The notes: generated by a model not told the origin, from the sequence alone. A DNA stretch of 64,000 nt from Sulfolobaceae archaeon (GCA_028277025.1 JAPYVG010000003.1:1-64000); one strand, 5' to 3'; positions 34,886 through 42,365 are shown, counted from the first letter of the stretch. A program made the numbers and translations.

Positions 34886-35773
34886 TTAAACCACCCCCAA
34901 AATATCAAAAACTACATGAGCACAACAAGAATTATTAAAAATAAGTTGCCTTTTGCCTTTAGCGTATTCTATTGTATCCTCCTCTGGGAACGCTATGCCG
35001 TCAATATCATAATCTACTGCAAACCTCTCAACTTTAATATACTCCCCTCCTCTAGGTCTTGCACAGCCTAACATAACCGGTACAGAGTATTCATCCCTAG
35101 CTTTCTTTAAAACTTTTATCATATCTTCCACCTTAGCTTGCTTAGGAAATGAAATAGAAAGGGGCATAAGACCTACAACTATCACGGCATCTGGTTTAAC
35201 GCCTTTAAGAAGTTCTAATGCATTTAGCTCGCTTTCAACACCCTTTTCACTTAGTCCAACAATAATGTGGGGTACAACTAAAATTCCGGCGTTCTTCAGA
35301 TATTTAAACGAATTTAAGTATTCGTCCACTGTAAACGGCTGCCCTAATATGTCTCTAATAGTATCGTCATCACCTACCATGTCTAACAATGCAATTTTTA
35401 TTCCGGCTTCTGCAAACCTATTCGCTATCTCTTGGCTTTTTACGACACCAGTATGTGCTATATACGTTAATTTATCTTTATACTTCTTTAATACTGAAGT
35501 GAACTTCCAAATAGGTACTTCTCCTCGTATGGTTGAACCTCCAGAAAGAACTATACCCTTATGGCCTTCACTAACTGTACTCTCCAAAATTTTTGTTAGC
35601 TTCTCTTCTGTTGATGCATCTTCCATACCATAAAGTATTCTTCTACCGCAATGTTTGCAATTAAAAGCACAATGAGAACCAGTTACTGAGACAGCTTTCC
35701 ATCCGTTCTTAGAGGAAAGATATTCGGTCTCATATCTCTTTAAGCCCGGTGCGTATAGAAACAAGGGTCTCAC
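34886..35773 (-). CDS. Radical SAM lipoyl synthase component, small type (copy 2)
   Basis: 295 residues with SVTGSHCAFNCKHCGRRILYG as radical SAM site, IVLSGGSTIRGEVPI, VVPHIIVGLSE, LGCARPRGGEY, and a C-terminal NNSCCAHV pair of Cys. It pairs with the gene at 33824, abutting it exactly, and is preceded by a GTGA overlap with the ligase gene. Homologue of the protein at 16668, with several shared blocks but much divergence. Confidence 0.8.
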   Translation of the reverse strand: MRPLFLYAPGLKRYETEYLSSKNGWKAVSVTGSHCAFNCKHCGRRILYGMEDASTEEKLTKILESTVSEGHKGIVLSGGSTIRGEVPIWKFTSVLKKYKDKLTYIAHTGVVKSQEIANRFAEAGIKIALLDMVGDDDTIRDILGQPFTVDEYLNSFKYLKNAGILVVPHIIVGLSEKGVESELNALELLKGVKPDAVIVVGLMPLSISFPKQAKVEDMIKVLKKARDEYSVPVMLGCARPRGGEYIKVERFAVDYDIDGIAFPEEDTIEYAKGKRQLIFNNSCCAHVVFDILGVV

Positions 35774-36804
35774 GACATTAGCACCTCCTTAAATAGTGCT
35801 ACCAAATCGTCAGCAGTTATACCAATTAACTTAACATTCTTATACCAGTCCCTTATTTCTTCCTCTACATCTTCTACCCTACTCCACTTTAACCTAGCCT
35901 CTAAATCGAAAATGGCCCTCCTAGGCTCTATGAAGAAATCACCAGTTAATAAAACGGCCTCGATAACTGAAGGACTTGCCAACTTAACTTGAAGCCTAAC
36001 TAAACCACCAGGGAATTTCTTTTCTATATATTTAATATCACCGGAGAGGGGTTGTCTAAGTCCGAAAACCCACTCGTTTGACGCGTATTTTACCCTTAGC
36101 TCGTCTATTAACCTCTTTTCCTCTTCCGTGTAGTTACTGTCTTCTAACTCGACTCCTAAAGCTTCAGAAAAGGACTGCTTCGCTAGACTTATAATTTCAC
36201 TCATTTCTACTTTCTTTCCTAATTCCCTATTAACCCACGTCAAACGCTCTCTGAAGTCCTTTGCTAATTTATCCTTAAGTTTCTCTGAAGTTAATTTGAG
36301 AACCGAAACCATTTTTTCCGCATCAAAGTCCACCAGAATAGTCCCAGTAACCGCTATATATTTACCGATGGAAAACGCACCTATCCCAGAAATCTTCCTA
36401 CCATTAACTTCAACATCGTTCTTAGGCCTAAACTTAGCCTCTATTCCCATTTTCTTCAATGTTAGAATTACCCCTTCAGCACCTTTCTGTATCGCCCTTT
36501 CCGGGGTTTCACCTATCATTGAGGCTTCTGCATAGATCTCCCAGCCTAACTGTTCCTTACCCATTATTATGGCACCTCCGCCAGTAGGCCTTCTACCTAT
36601 ATTCCAACCCAATTTCTTAACTTCAGCAATATTCACTTCTTGCTCAACAGCTTGATGGTAACCAACTAAAACTGCTGTAGGATCGAAAATAACAAATCTA
36701 AGAATTGGAGGTGCACCGTTACTTACGGATTCTAAAAGGGCTTCTTCTCCAGCTAAAATGAGATCCTGGGGTCCTTGTTCGACCATAAATCTAATTTTAG
36801 CCAT
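35770..36804 (-). CDS. Lipoate-protein ligase, single-chain sLpl(AB)-type
   Basis: 344 residues: catalytic domain with RRPTGGGAIIMG (the His of RRxxGGGxxxH is replaced by Gly-Lys) and NDVEVNGRKISGIGAF (catalytic Lys strand), then a fused accessory domain (GGLVRLQVKLASPSVIEAVLLTGDFF) equal to LplB. First gene of the second lipoate operon. Such ligases are dedicated to LbpA in sHdr organisms. Leaderless start with a TATA-overlapping palindrome about 27 bases upstream. Confidence 0.88.
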   Translation of the reverse strand: MAKIRFMVEQGPQDLILAGEEALLESVSNGAPPILRFVIFDPTAVLVGYHQAVEQEVNIAEVKKLGWNIGRRPTGGGAIIMGKEQLGWEIYAEASMIGETPERAIQKGAEGVILTLKKMGIEAKFRPKNDVEVNGRKISGIGAFSIGKYIAVTGTILVDFDAEKMVSVLKLTSEKLKDKLAKDFRERLTWVNRELGKKVEMSEIISLAKQSFSEALGVELEDSNYTEEEKRLIDELRVKYASNEWVFGLRQPLSGDIKYIEKKFPGGLVRLQVKLASPSVIEAVLLTGDFFIEPRRAIFDLEARLKWSRVEDVEEEIRDWYKNVKLIGITADDLVALFKEVLMS

Positions 36805-36821
36805 ACTTAATAAAACAAAAA

Positions 36822-36838
36822 ATTTAAATTATTTAAAT
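36822..36838 (-). promoter_or_regulatory. Promoter/operator palindrome of the second lipoate operon
   Basis: ATTTAAAT-T-ATTTAAAT, two self-palindromic arms, centred 26 bases upstream of the ligase start codon and so over the expected TATA box. It resembles the ATTTAAA/TTTAAAT palindromes in front of both two-cysteine regulators. Confidence 0.45.
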
Positions 36839-36854
36839 ATTTCTCCAAAGAGAA

Positions 36855-37121
36855 TTAACAACCACCACTAACCTTAATTTTGTCAACGTTACTACTATTC
36901 GCTGAAGCTTTCTTCTCTATAACCATAATAAAAACTCCGTTATCGTTTTTATTTTCAAGAATATTACAATCCATCAATTTTACAGCCTCAGTTATCATAT
37001 CTACACATTTAGGATCCTTAAACATTACCTTTAAAGTCCCCTCTTTCATACCCATTAATTTTGCAACGGTTTTCATGAAAGGTTCTGGGCATTCAAGTGA
37101 TGTAGCATCAATAGTTTCCAT
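36855..37121 (-). CDS. TusA-family protein, copy 2, with Cys-terminal tail
   Basis: 88 residues. The TusA signature appears as IDATSLECPEPFMKTVAKL (CPEP in place of CPGP), followed by the expected strand-helix-strand pattern with two more Cys (DPKCVDM, LMDCNIL). A flexible tail ends in VSGGC, putting a Cys at the very C-terminus, unusual for TusA. It could be the sulfur donor for this lipoate set or a further carrier for sHdr. 50 bases upstream of the ligase gene on the same strand. Confidence 0.75.
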   Translation of the reverse strand: METIDATSLECPEPFMKTVAKLMGMKEGTLKVMFKDPKCVDMITEAVKLMDCNILENKNDNGVFIMVIEKKASANSSNVDKIKVSGGC

Positions 37122-37175
37122 GGTTATAAAAGATGAGATATAAACTTAAAAACATTTCATTATTTCATAAAATAA

Positions 37176-37343
37176 ATGAAAGTAGTGTGTCCAGTTTGCA
37201 ATAGGTTATTTGAGGCAGAATGCACTCCATATAAAGGGACTTATAATGGGATAACATACTATTTTGATACAGAAATATGCCAACTAGCTTTTCTTCAGCA
37301 GCCGGAAAAATTTGTAGTTAACTGCCAAAAGCAGAAAGAATAG
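37176..37343 (+). CDS. Small YHS/TRASH-type metal-binding protein
   Basis: 55 residues: [19 protein letters not shown], then [20 protein letters not shown] and a final [13 protein letters not shown] at the start and the [12 protein letters not shown] strand-helix are the YHS domain pattern (as in TRASH/YHS metal-handling proteins), and the extra C16 and C50 add ligands. Divergent from tusA copy 2 (54-base gap) and convergent with regulator copy 2, overlapping its 3' end by 26 bases. Copper, zinc or a sulfur-related metal may be bound; unknown. Confidence 0.7.
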   Translation: MKVVCPVCNRLFEAECTPYKGTYNGITYYFDTEICQLAFLQQPEKFVVNCQKQKE

Positions 37344-37704
37344 TCTTGGGTAAAATGCTACTGAACATCTCTGCACATCTCTTGAAATCCTCTTGAATCC
37401 TCTTCACTAAAATTTCGCTATCAACAGCCTTATAAATGTACTTAGGCCTACCACCTTTAGACGATTGGGATTTCTCCCTAACTATAAATCCTATTGAGAC
37501 TAGCTTATTTAAACTCCTGTTAACTGAGGCCTTAGATAGTTTCAATAACTCTACCAATTCGTCCTCCGTTATACTTTTCTTTAAAATCACAGTCTGTAAT
37601 ACTTTATACTCAGTATCTGAAATATCATAACAAAAAGTTAGTGCATCAAGTAGTTTAACCTCTTTTCCAGATGGGAGAATCACTTTCTCACTTTGTTCTT
37701 GCAT
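37318..37704 (-). CDS. Two-cysteine winged-HTH regulator (copy 2)
   Basis: 128 residues, aligning without gaps to the regulator at 18444 from SGKEV to FKRCAE. C25 in TFCYDISD and C110 in [11 protein letters not shown] are both kept. The HTH is [22 protein letters not shown] and the wing is [14 protein letters not shown]. The recognition helix is nearly identical in both copies, so they may share operators or form heterodimers. Located near the second LipS locus, as copy 1 is near the first. A palindrome covers its own promoter. Confidence 0.8.
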   Translation of the reverse strand: MQEQSEKVILPSGKEVKLLDALTFCYDISDTEYKVLQTVILKKSITEDELVELLKLSKASVNRSLNKLVSIGFIVREKSQSSKGGRPKYIYKAVDSEILVKRIQEDFKRCAEMFSSILPKTILSAFGS

Positions 37705-37716
37705 ATAAAATTATTC

Positions 37717-37736
37717 ATTTAAACATATATTTAAAT
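37717..37736 (-). promoter_or_regulatory. Promoter/operator palindrome of regulator copy 2
   Basis: ATTTAAA-CATATA-TTTAAAT, perfect 7-bp arms with a 6-base spacer, centred 22 bases from the ATG at 37704 and overlapping the TATA region. On the minus strand it shares ATTTAAATAT.TGT with the promoter of copy 1. Confidence 0.45.
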
Positions 37737-37854
37737 TTTATCTAAAAAATTAAAGTTAGACTTAAAGTAAAGAAATAAGGAGAAATTCCCCAACATACCT
37801 ATAACTTTTTGTTAAACAATCCCTTAGTTACCTTTCGCCTCACCAGAAATGAAA

Positions 37855-37870
37855 GGGCTTAATTTAGCCC
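37855..37870 (-). terminator. Hairpin at the stop codon of the 37864 gene
   Basis: On the minus strand GGGCT-AAATTA-AGCCC forms a five-pair stem across the TAA stop codon, followed by TTTCATTT. Archaeal terminators rely mostly on T-runs, so a role in termination is only possible. Confidence 0.3.
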
Positions 37871-38220
37871 CAAATACCTTTATTTATGTCCTCGATTTTA
37901 GTATAGAGGGAGATCTGAAAATATCTAAATGCTTCTATAACGAATTTAATTGCGTCACTTTCTTGCATCTGTGAGATTTTATTCAAAAGTTCATTAATAA
38001 AGCGTTGTAAATCATTATAAGTAGTCTTATCCATCAGATTAACGTATTGATTAAGGTCTAACGTTGCTTTAACCTCATCTAAACTTTTAGCTTGTTTAAT
38101 TTTCTCATACATAACCATAACCACTCCTCTCCCTTGCTTACCAAAGAGAGCGTCTTCAGGTTTCCTCAACCATCTAGCGTAAGTAGCAGCCAATTTTTTA
38201 GCCTCATTTTCTAGCGACAT
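37864..38220 (-). CDS. Hypothetical helical protein
   Basis: 118 residues, all helical, no Cys, no membrane segment (AATYARWLRKPEDALFGKQGRG near the start, RFINELLNKISQM in the middle). I recognise no family. Divergent from queC by 34 bases and upstream of regulator copy 2 on the same strand with a 159-base gap. A binding-partner or adaptor role is possible but unsupported. Confidence 0.55.
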   Translation of the reverse strand: MSLENEAKKLAATYARWLRKPEDALFGKQGRGVVMVMYEKIKQAKSLDEVKATLDLNQYVNLMDKTTYNDLQRFINELLNKISQMQESDAIKFVIEAFRYFQISLYTKIEDINKGIWG

Positions 38221-38254
38221 ACGTATATTTTTGCATTGAAAATATTTAAAGTGT

Positions 38255-38863
38255 ATGTCAAGGTCGTTGCTCTTAATGAGCGGAGGATTGGATTCTTCCT
38301 CAGTGGCCTATTATTACGCAAAAAAAGGTAAGGATTTTGACTGCGCGTTTTTCAATTACGGGCAGAGATCAGCTAAAATGCAGTACTTTGCAAGTAAAAA
38401 AATATGTGAAAAGTTAGGCAAGAAGTTAATAGTGTTTGAAATAAAAGACGTTAGCAAACCATTTATAGACAACGGGTGGCTGAGACCCCATGAGCCGATA
38501 GTCCACAGAAACTTAGTTATAATTCCCATAGCTTTAGCATTTGCAAAAGAAAAGGGTTACGAAGAAGTAGTACTCGGGACCGTAAAGGAGGACTGTGAGT
38601 ACGAGAAGGAGAGGTATTATGTGATACAAAAACTTAAGGAATTAGGTGAAGTATTGGGTGTAAAATTATCAACTCCTTTCGCGGGGTTTCCCAAGTGGTT
38701 ACTCCTAAAAATAGGCGTGAACTCTGGACTGGATCCCTCATTAACATACTCTTGTTTACTTGGACATAAATACCACTGCGGACAGTGTAGTCAGTGCAAA
38801 AAGAGAATAGAAGCTTTTAAAAATGCCAAGATCCTCGATCCTACCACGTATATGAGTTTATAG
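38255..38863 (+). CDS. queC: 7-cyano-7-deazaguanine synthase QueC
   Basis: 202 residues of the N-type ATP pyrophosphatase family: LLMSGGLDSSSVAYYYA PP-loop at the N-terminus, FNYGQRS, HRNLVIIPIA, and the zinc site YSCLLGHKYHCGQCSQCKKR (four Cys) near the C-terminus. QueC makes preQ0 from CDG with ammonia and ATP, the precursor of archaeosine in tRNA. The usual neighbours (QueD, QueE, FolE) are not in the window. Leaderless start. Confidence 0.9.
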   Translation: MSRSLLLMSGGLDSSSVAYYYAKKGKDFDCAFFNYGQRSAKMQYFASKKICEKLGKKLIVFEIKDVSKPFIDNGWLRPHEPIVHRNLVIIPIALAFAKEKGYEEVVLGTVKEDCEYEKERYYVIQKLKELGEVLGVKLSTPFAGFPKWLLLKIGVNSGLDPSLTYSCLLGHKYHCGQCSQCKKRIEAFKNAKILDPTTYMSL

Positions 38864-39355
38864 TTTCTTCCACCTCTTTAATTTATTGAAAATATCTATT
38901 AGATTGTCTCCCATTAGGTAAGGGCTATATTTGCTACAGTCTTGAAACCTATTCACACAGACAACCTTTATCCTAGAGTCATAGAACCTTGCAGAAAGCA
39001 AATCTAATGGGCTCGAACCCACGGTTATGACTTCTAGCGGATTCCAACTTGTGGTTCTAAAGAGTTTCTCATAAGGGAATTTACTTGGTTTTGTCACTCC
39101 TTCCTCATTAGAAATGAATTTCAAATCACTTAACCTAATCTCTTTAATAATTTCCTCAGTCTTTGCTTTATCATAAGGTGATAGGATAACTATTTCATGA
39201 CCTAGTTCCTTAACTTTACTGATAAACTCTATTGAATCTGGGAAGATTTCTTTTGTGAACTCAATTTTTGCCTCACCACCTTTATAAATAGTGTAAAGTG
39301 CGTCTGTTAAGTCTACCTTCAGAATTACACCGTCCAACCAGATTGCCAATTTCAT
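38858..39355 (-). CDS. HAD-superfamily hydrolase-like protein
   Basis: 165 residues. AIWLDGVILKVDLTD at the N-terminus replaces the canonical DxDxT with LDGV, so the first nucleophile Asp is present but the second acidic residue is not. HEIVILSPYDKA (motif II Ser/Thr) and VITVGSSPLDLLSA (motif III/IV-like) follow. Activity is doubtful. It converges with queC by 6 bases and is divergent from the lbpA-type genes. Confidence 0.65.
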   Translation of the reverse strand: MKLAIWLDGVILKVDLTDALYTIYKGGEAKIEFTKEIFPDSIEFISKVKELGHEIVILSPYDKAKTEEIIKEIRLSDLKFISNEEGVTKPSKFPYEKLFRTTSWNPLEVITVGSSPLDLLSARFYDSRIKVVCVNRFQDCSKYSPYLMGDNLIDIFNKLKRWKKL

Positions 39356-39401
39356 TATTATTAATCAAAATTAATAAGTTAACATTTATGCTTTATTATT
39401 A

Positions 39402-39812
39402 ATGAACATAAACGGTTTTGAGTTCCCAGAGGATTTGTATTACTACCCCGACGAACACGTGTGGATTAAAGTTGAAGGGGATATAATAACAATAGGTATA
39501 ACGTCATTAGGACAATACATGGCTGGTAAGATATTCCAAGTAACTACAAAAGAAAAAGGAGATAAAGTAAACTATAAGACTGTACTATTTACTATTGAAT
39601 CGCCGAAATGGGTTGGGAAATTCAGGCTCCCCGTAGAAGGAGAGATAATAGAAGTTAATGAAGCCGTATTGAAAAACCCTACGTTAATAAACGAAAAACC
39701 TTACGAGGCGTGGATTATAAAGGTAAAGGGAAGTTGGAGTTCTGAGAAATTTAAGAAAATTAATGAAGTTTCGAAAATTTTTGAAGAGGAGAGCAAAAGA
39801 GTTGTAAGGTAA
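39402..39812 (+). CDS. GcvH-like lipoate-binding protein (LbpA, copy 1)
   Basis: 136 residues of the GcvH fold: LYYYPDEHVWIKVEGDIITIGITSLGQYMAG at the N-terminus, then the lipoyl hairpin IESPKWVGKFRLPVEGEI, and NPTLINEKPYEAWIIKV. The lipoyl Lys is expected at ESPKWVG; a second Lys follows four residues later and the usual Pro-Ala context is lost. No P, T or L protein of glycine cleavage is in the window; LbpA of sHdr organisms is the better fit. 113 bases before copy 2. Confidence 0.8.
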   Translation: MNINGFEFPEDLYYYPDEHVWIKVEGDIITIGITSLGQYMAGKIFQVTTKEKGDKVNYKTVLFTIESPKWVGKFRLPVEGEIIEVNEAVLKNPTLINEKPYEAWIIKVKGSWSSEKFKKINEVSKIFEEESKRVVR

Positions 39813-39925
39813 TTTTAACTTTGCGTCAGTTTAGTTTTTCTTAAATCTTTTTTAATATATTTTTTCCTATATCTAAAGCAAAACATTTTTATTATTTCCA
39901 TGAAAGATAATAAAGAGGGTTTTAT

Positions 39926-40372
39926 ATGGCAAACGTTTCAAACTGTGAAATCCCCGAAAATTTATATTACTATATCGAAGGGAAAAACACCGTATGGGCT
40001 AAACAAGAAAGTGCAGATACAATAATTGTAGGAATAACCGATATAGCCCAGACAATGGCTGGAAAAGTAGTTAAAGTAAGGCTAAAGAAGAAGGGGACTA
40101 AAATAGAAAAAGGAAAGCCTATTGGAACAATGGAAAGTGGAAAATGGGCGGGTCCGGTTCCAGCTCCCGTGAGTGGAGAAATAATTGATGTTAATGCAGA
40201 AGTAGAGAAAAACCCAGTATTAGTTAACCAAGACCCTTACGGTAAAGGTTGGTTAGTCAAGATGAAGGTAAACAACCCAGAAGATATAAAGCAGCTAGTA
40301 ACTGGTTCTGCTGCAGTATCTAAATTGACCGAATTAATTAACAGCGAAAAGTTACAGTGCAAGAGGCTTTGA
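39926..40372 (+). CDS. lbpA: GcvH-like lipoate-binding protein (LbpA, copy 2)
   Basis: 148 residues. Features are DTIIVGITDIAQTMAGKVVKVRL, lipoyl-lysine hairpin MESGKWAGPVPAPVSGEI, and NPVLVNQDPYGKGWLVKM. This is the usual LbpA pattern. It carries sulfur intermediates on lipoyl-lysine for oxidation by sHdr. Its C-terminus has one Cys (KLQCKRL). Co-transcribed with the ligase that starts two bases after its stop. Confidence 0.87.
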   Translation: MANVSNCEIPENLYYYIEGKNTVWAKQESADTIIVGITDIAQTMAGKVVKVRLKKKGTKIEKGKPIGTMESGKWAGPVPAPVSGEIIDVNAEVEKNPVLVNQDPYGKGWLVKMKVNNPEDIKQLVTGSAAVSKLTELINSEKLQCKRL

Positions 40373-40373
40373 A

Positions 40374-41468
40374 ATGAGTTGGAGATTTATTACTTTACCT
40401 CCCCAAGACGGCTACCACATGGTAACTGCGTTCGTAGCGGTAGCCGATTACGTTTCAAGGGGAGGTAAAGACACACTATTACTTTTTTATGCTGATAAAC
40501 CATTCGTTAACGTGGGAGTTCATCAAGAAGTATGGTTAGAAGTCAATTTAGATTTTACTAAGAAAATGGGAATTCCAGTTGTAAGGAGGGATTTAGGAGG
40601 GGGGACAGTAGTAATAACACCGGGAGAACACGATTATTTCATAGTTGTAAGGGCTGAAGAAGCACCTAGCAGTCCTAAGGCACTTTATGAAAAATATTTA
40701 ACACCAATCGTCAACGTTTTAAGGTCTTATGGGATAAAAGCTGAGTTAAGAGATCAAGACATAGTCGTAAACGGTAAGAAGATAAGCGGAAACGGTGCTA
40801 TGACATATGAGAAGGCTGTAGTAGTAACTGGCAACATACTCCTTCACTTAGACGTAGATATAATAAGTAAATGCGTTAAAGTGCCTTCAGAGAAGTTCCG
40901 CGATAAGATGGCTAAGGAAATGAGCGAGTGGTTAACCAGCGTAGAAAAAGAGATAGGTTACATACCACCCAGAGAGGAGTTGAACAAAAAAATTAAGGAG
41001 GAATTCGAGAAATCGTTAAACATAAAGTTTGAGGATTCAAATCTAACCCCGGAAGAAATAGAATTATGGAATAAACTTGCCAGAGAGAAGATGAGTGAAG
41101 AGTGGATATACTATAAGGATAATAGGCACCCAGATTTAAGGACTGAAAGATGCGTGAAGATTAATAATTCTGTGGCACTTTGCCACATAGACTATAAAGC
41201 TAGAAAGCTACTCAGAATAACAATGAAAATTGTAAATAAAAAAATTGATGAAATTTCAATATCTGGTGATTTCTTTATAATGAACCCAAGGGACTTCATA
41301 GAGTCTTTAGAGGATTCATTAAGAGGAGTAGAAGTTATGAGATATGCTGATGTTATAACAAAAGTGTTTAACGAGAAAAAACCAAATATCTTTGGGTTCA
41401 CTGCTGATGATTTAATAAATGCAATAAGAGAATTACTTAACAAGCCGGAAGTGCAAGAAGTCATATAG
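40374..41468 (+). CDS. Lipoate-protein ligase-like, third copy
   Basis: 364 residues. Catalytic domain with RRDLGGGTVVITPGEHDYF (RRxxGGGxxx with displaced His) and RDQDIVVNGKKISGNGAM (catalytic Lys), followed by a fused accessory region (IDYKARKLLRITMKIV and EISISGDFF). Homologous along the length to the ligase at 35770. Directly following lbpA copy 2, it is probably dedicated to loading the two adjacent LbpA proteins. Convergent with the CBS gene (8 bases of overlap). Confidence 0.85.
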   Translation: MSWRFITLPPQDGYHMVTAFVAVADYVSRGGKDTLLLFYADKPFVNVGVHQEVWLEVNLDFTKKMGIPVVRRDLGGGTVVITPGEHDYFIVVRAEEAPSSPKALYEKYLTPIVNVLRSYGIKAELRDQDIVVNGKKISGNGAMTYEKAVVVTGNILLHLDVDIISKCVKVPSEKFRDKMAKEMSEWLTSVEKEIGYIPPREELNKKIKEEFEKSLNIKFEDSNLTPEEIELWNKLAREKMSEEWIYYKDNRHPDLRTERCVKINNSVALCHIDYKARKLLRITMKIVNKKIDEISISGDFFIMNPRDFIESLEDSLRGVEVMRYADVITKVFNEKKPNIFGFTADDLINAIRELLNKPEVQEVI

Positions 41469-42180
41469 ACATAACAGCTAATAACTCTCTTTCACTGACA
41501 CTTCCTAAAAGCGTCAAGGGGTCGACAACAGGCAAAAACCCTATATTTTTTTCAGCCATTAAAAGTCTTGCAGTTTCCAATAAAGAGTCTGGCGTCACTT
41601 TATAAACGTTCATTGTCATAAAATCTCTTGCTTTAATGTTTTTTAAAGTACCTCTCGCTAAAAGTGCCCTACCTATGTCTTTAGCGGAAATAACACCTAT
41701 AGGCTTTTTACCGTCAACTATCACAGCATGCCTTTTCCAATAACTCTTCATGAGATCGACAATTTCAGCGAGCTCACTGTCTGGGATTGCGACTATAGGG
41801 TCTACATTCATAACGTCAGCTACTTTAACATTACCTTGGACTCTGCAGTACCTAATTAAATCCCTTTCAGTAATTATCCCTACAATAGTAGCCCCATTAC
41901 CTACCAATAAAGAACCTACTCCTTCAGATGTAACTATTCTACAAGCTTCTTTTAAATCCGAAAGGGGAGAGATAAAAATTAAATCTTTGCTCATTAAATC
42001 ATCCACTGGTTTTTCTAAATCCTTCCAGTTATATACTAGGTCCCTAATCGTAATTATTCCCTTCTCTTCTACTAATAACCTTCTTATATTATTCTCTAAC
42101 ATTATCTGTAATGCTTCCCTTACTTTTGTCCCGCTCTTTACCTTTATTACGTTAGTACTAATTACGTCTTTTACTAGCAT
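41461..42180 (-). CDS. Protein of four CBS domains
   Basis: 239 residues consisting of two Bateman modules, that is four CBS repeats: SGTKVREALQIMLENNIRRLLV, SDLKEACRIVTSEGVGSLLVG, DSELAEIVDLMKSYWKRHAVIV and DSLLETARLLMAEKNIGFLPVV, each with a following I/VGI/VxxRDL strand. CBS proteins bind adenine nucleotides or SAM and act as energy sensors. Partner unknown. Follows immediately after a 45-residue gene on the same strand (its ATG lies directly beside the small gene's stop). Confidence 0.88.
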   Translation of the reverse strand: MLVKDVISTNVIKVKSGTKVREALQIMLENNIRRLLVEEKGIITIRDLVYNWKDLEKPVDDLMSKDLIFISPLSDLKEACRIVTSEGVGSLLVGNGATIVGIITERDLIRYCRVQGNVKVADVMNVDPIVAIPDSELAEIVDLMKSYWKRHAVIVDGKKPIGVISAKDIGRALLARGTLKNIKARDFMTMNVYKVTPDSLLETARLLMAEKNIGFLPVVDPLTLLGSVSERELLAVMSI

Positions 42181-42318
42181 TTACTTTAACCTCTCTGGAT
42201 TTACACCGTGAGCTTTAAAACATTCCTCGACAGTTATATATTTCCATAAAGCTTCTGGTTTATAACATTCTAATGCGGGGTTTCCACTCTCTTTTGCCTC
42301 TTGTTGAGTAACCATCAT
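42181..42318 (-). CDS. Unannotated 45-residue protein upstream of the CBS gene
   Basis: A short open frame, MMVTQQEAKESGNPALECYK through to AHGVNPERLK. It contains two Cys in ALECYKPEALWKYITVEECFKAHG, predicted helices, and no membrane segment. The stop codon immediately precedes the ATG of the CBS gene, so the pair is translationally linked. Residue composition (balanced charge, aromatic residues, no low complexity) argues that it is real. An in-frame ATG at 42324 would add two residues. No family recognised. Confidence 0.55.
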   Translation of the reverse strand: MMVTQQEAKESGNPALECYKPEALWKYITVEECFKAHGVNPERLK

Positions 42319-42365
42319 AGTCATCAATGATAAATTATATTAAAAAAGAAAAAAATTTAACTCCT

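Noticed and set aside
39009..39020. GGGTTCGAGCCC-like tRNA T-arm on the minus strand
   Set aside because: It lies inside the HAD-like coding frame (VGSSPLD) and no acceptor, D or anticodon arms can be found around it.
39402..40372. Glycine cleavage H proteins
   Set aside because: GcvH-like by fold, but no P, T or L genes are present and the ligase and sHdr context fits LbpA better.
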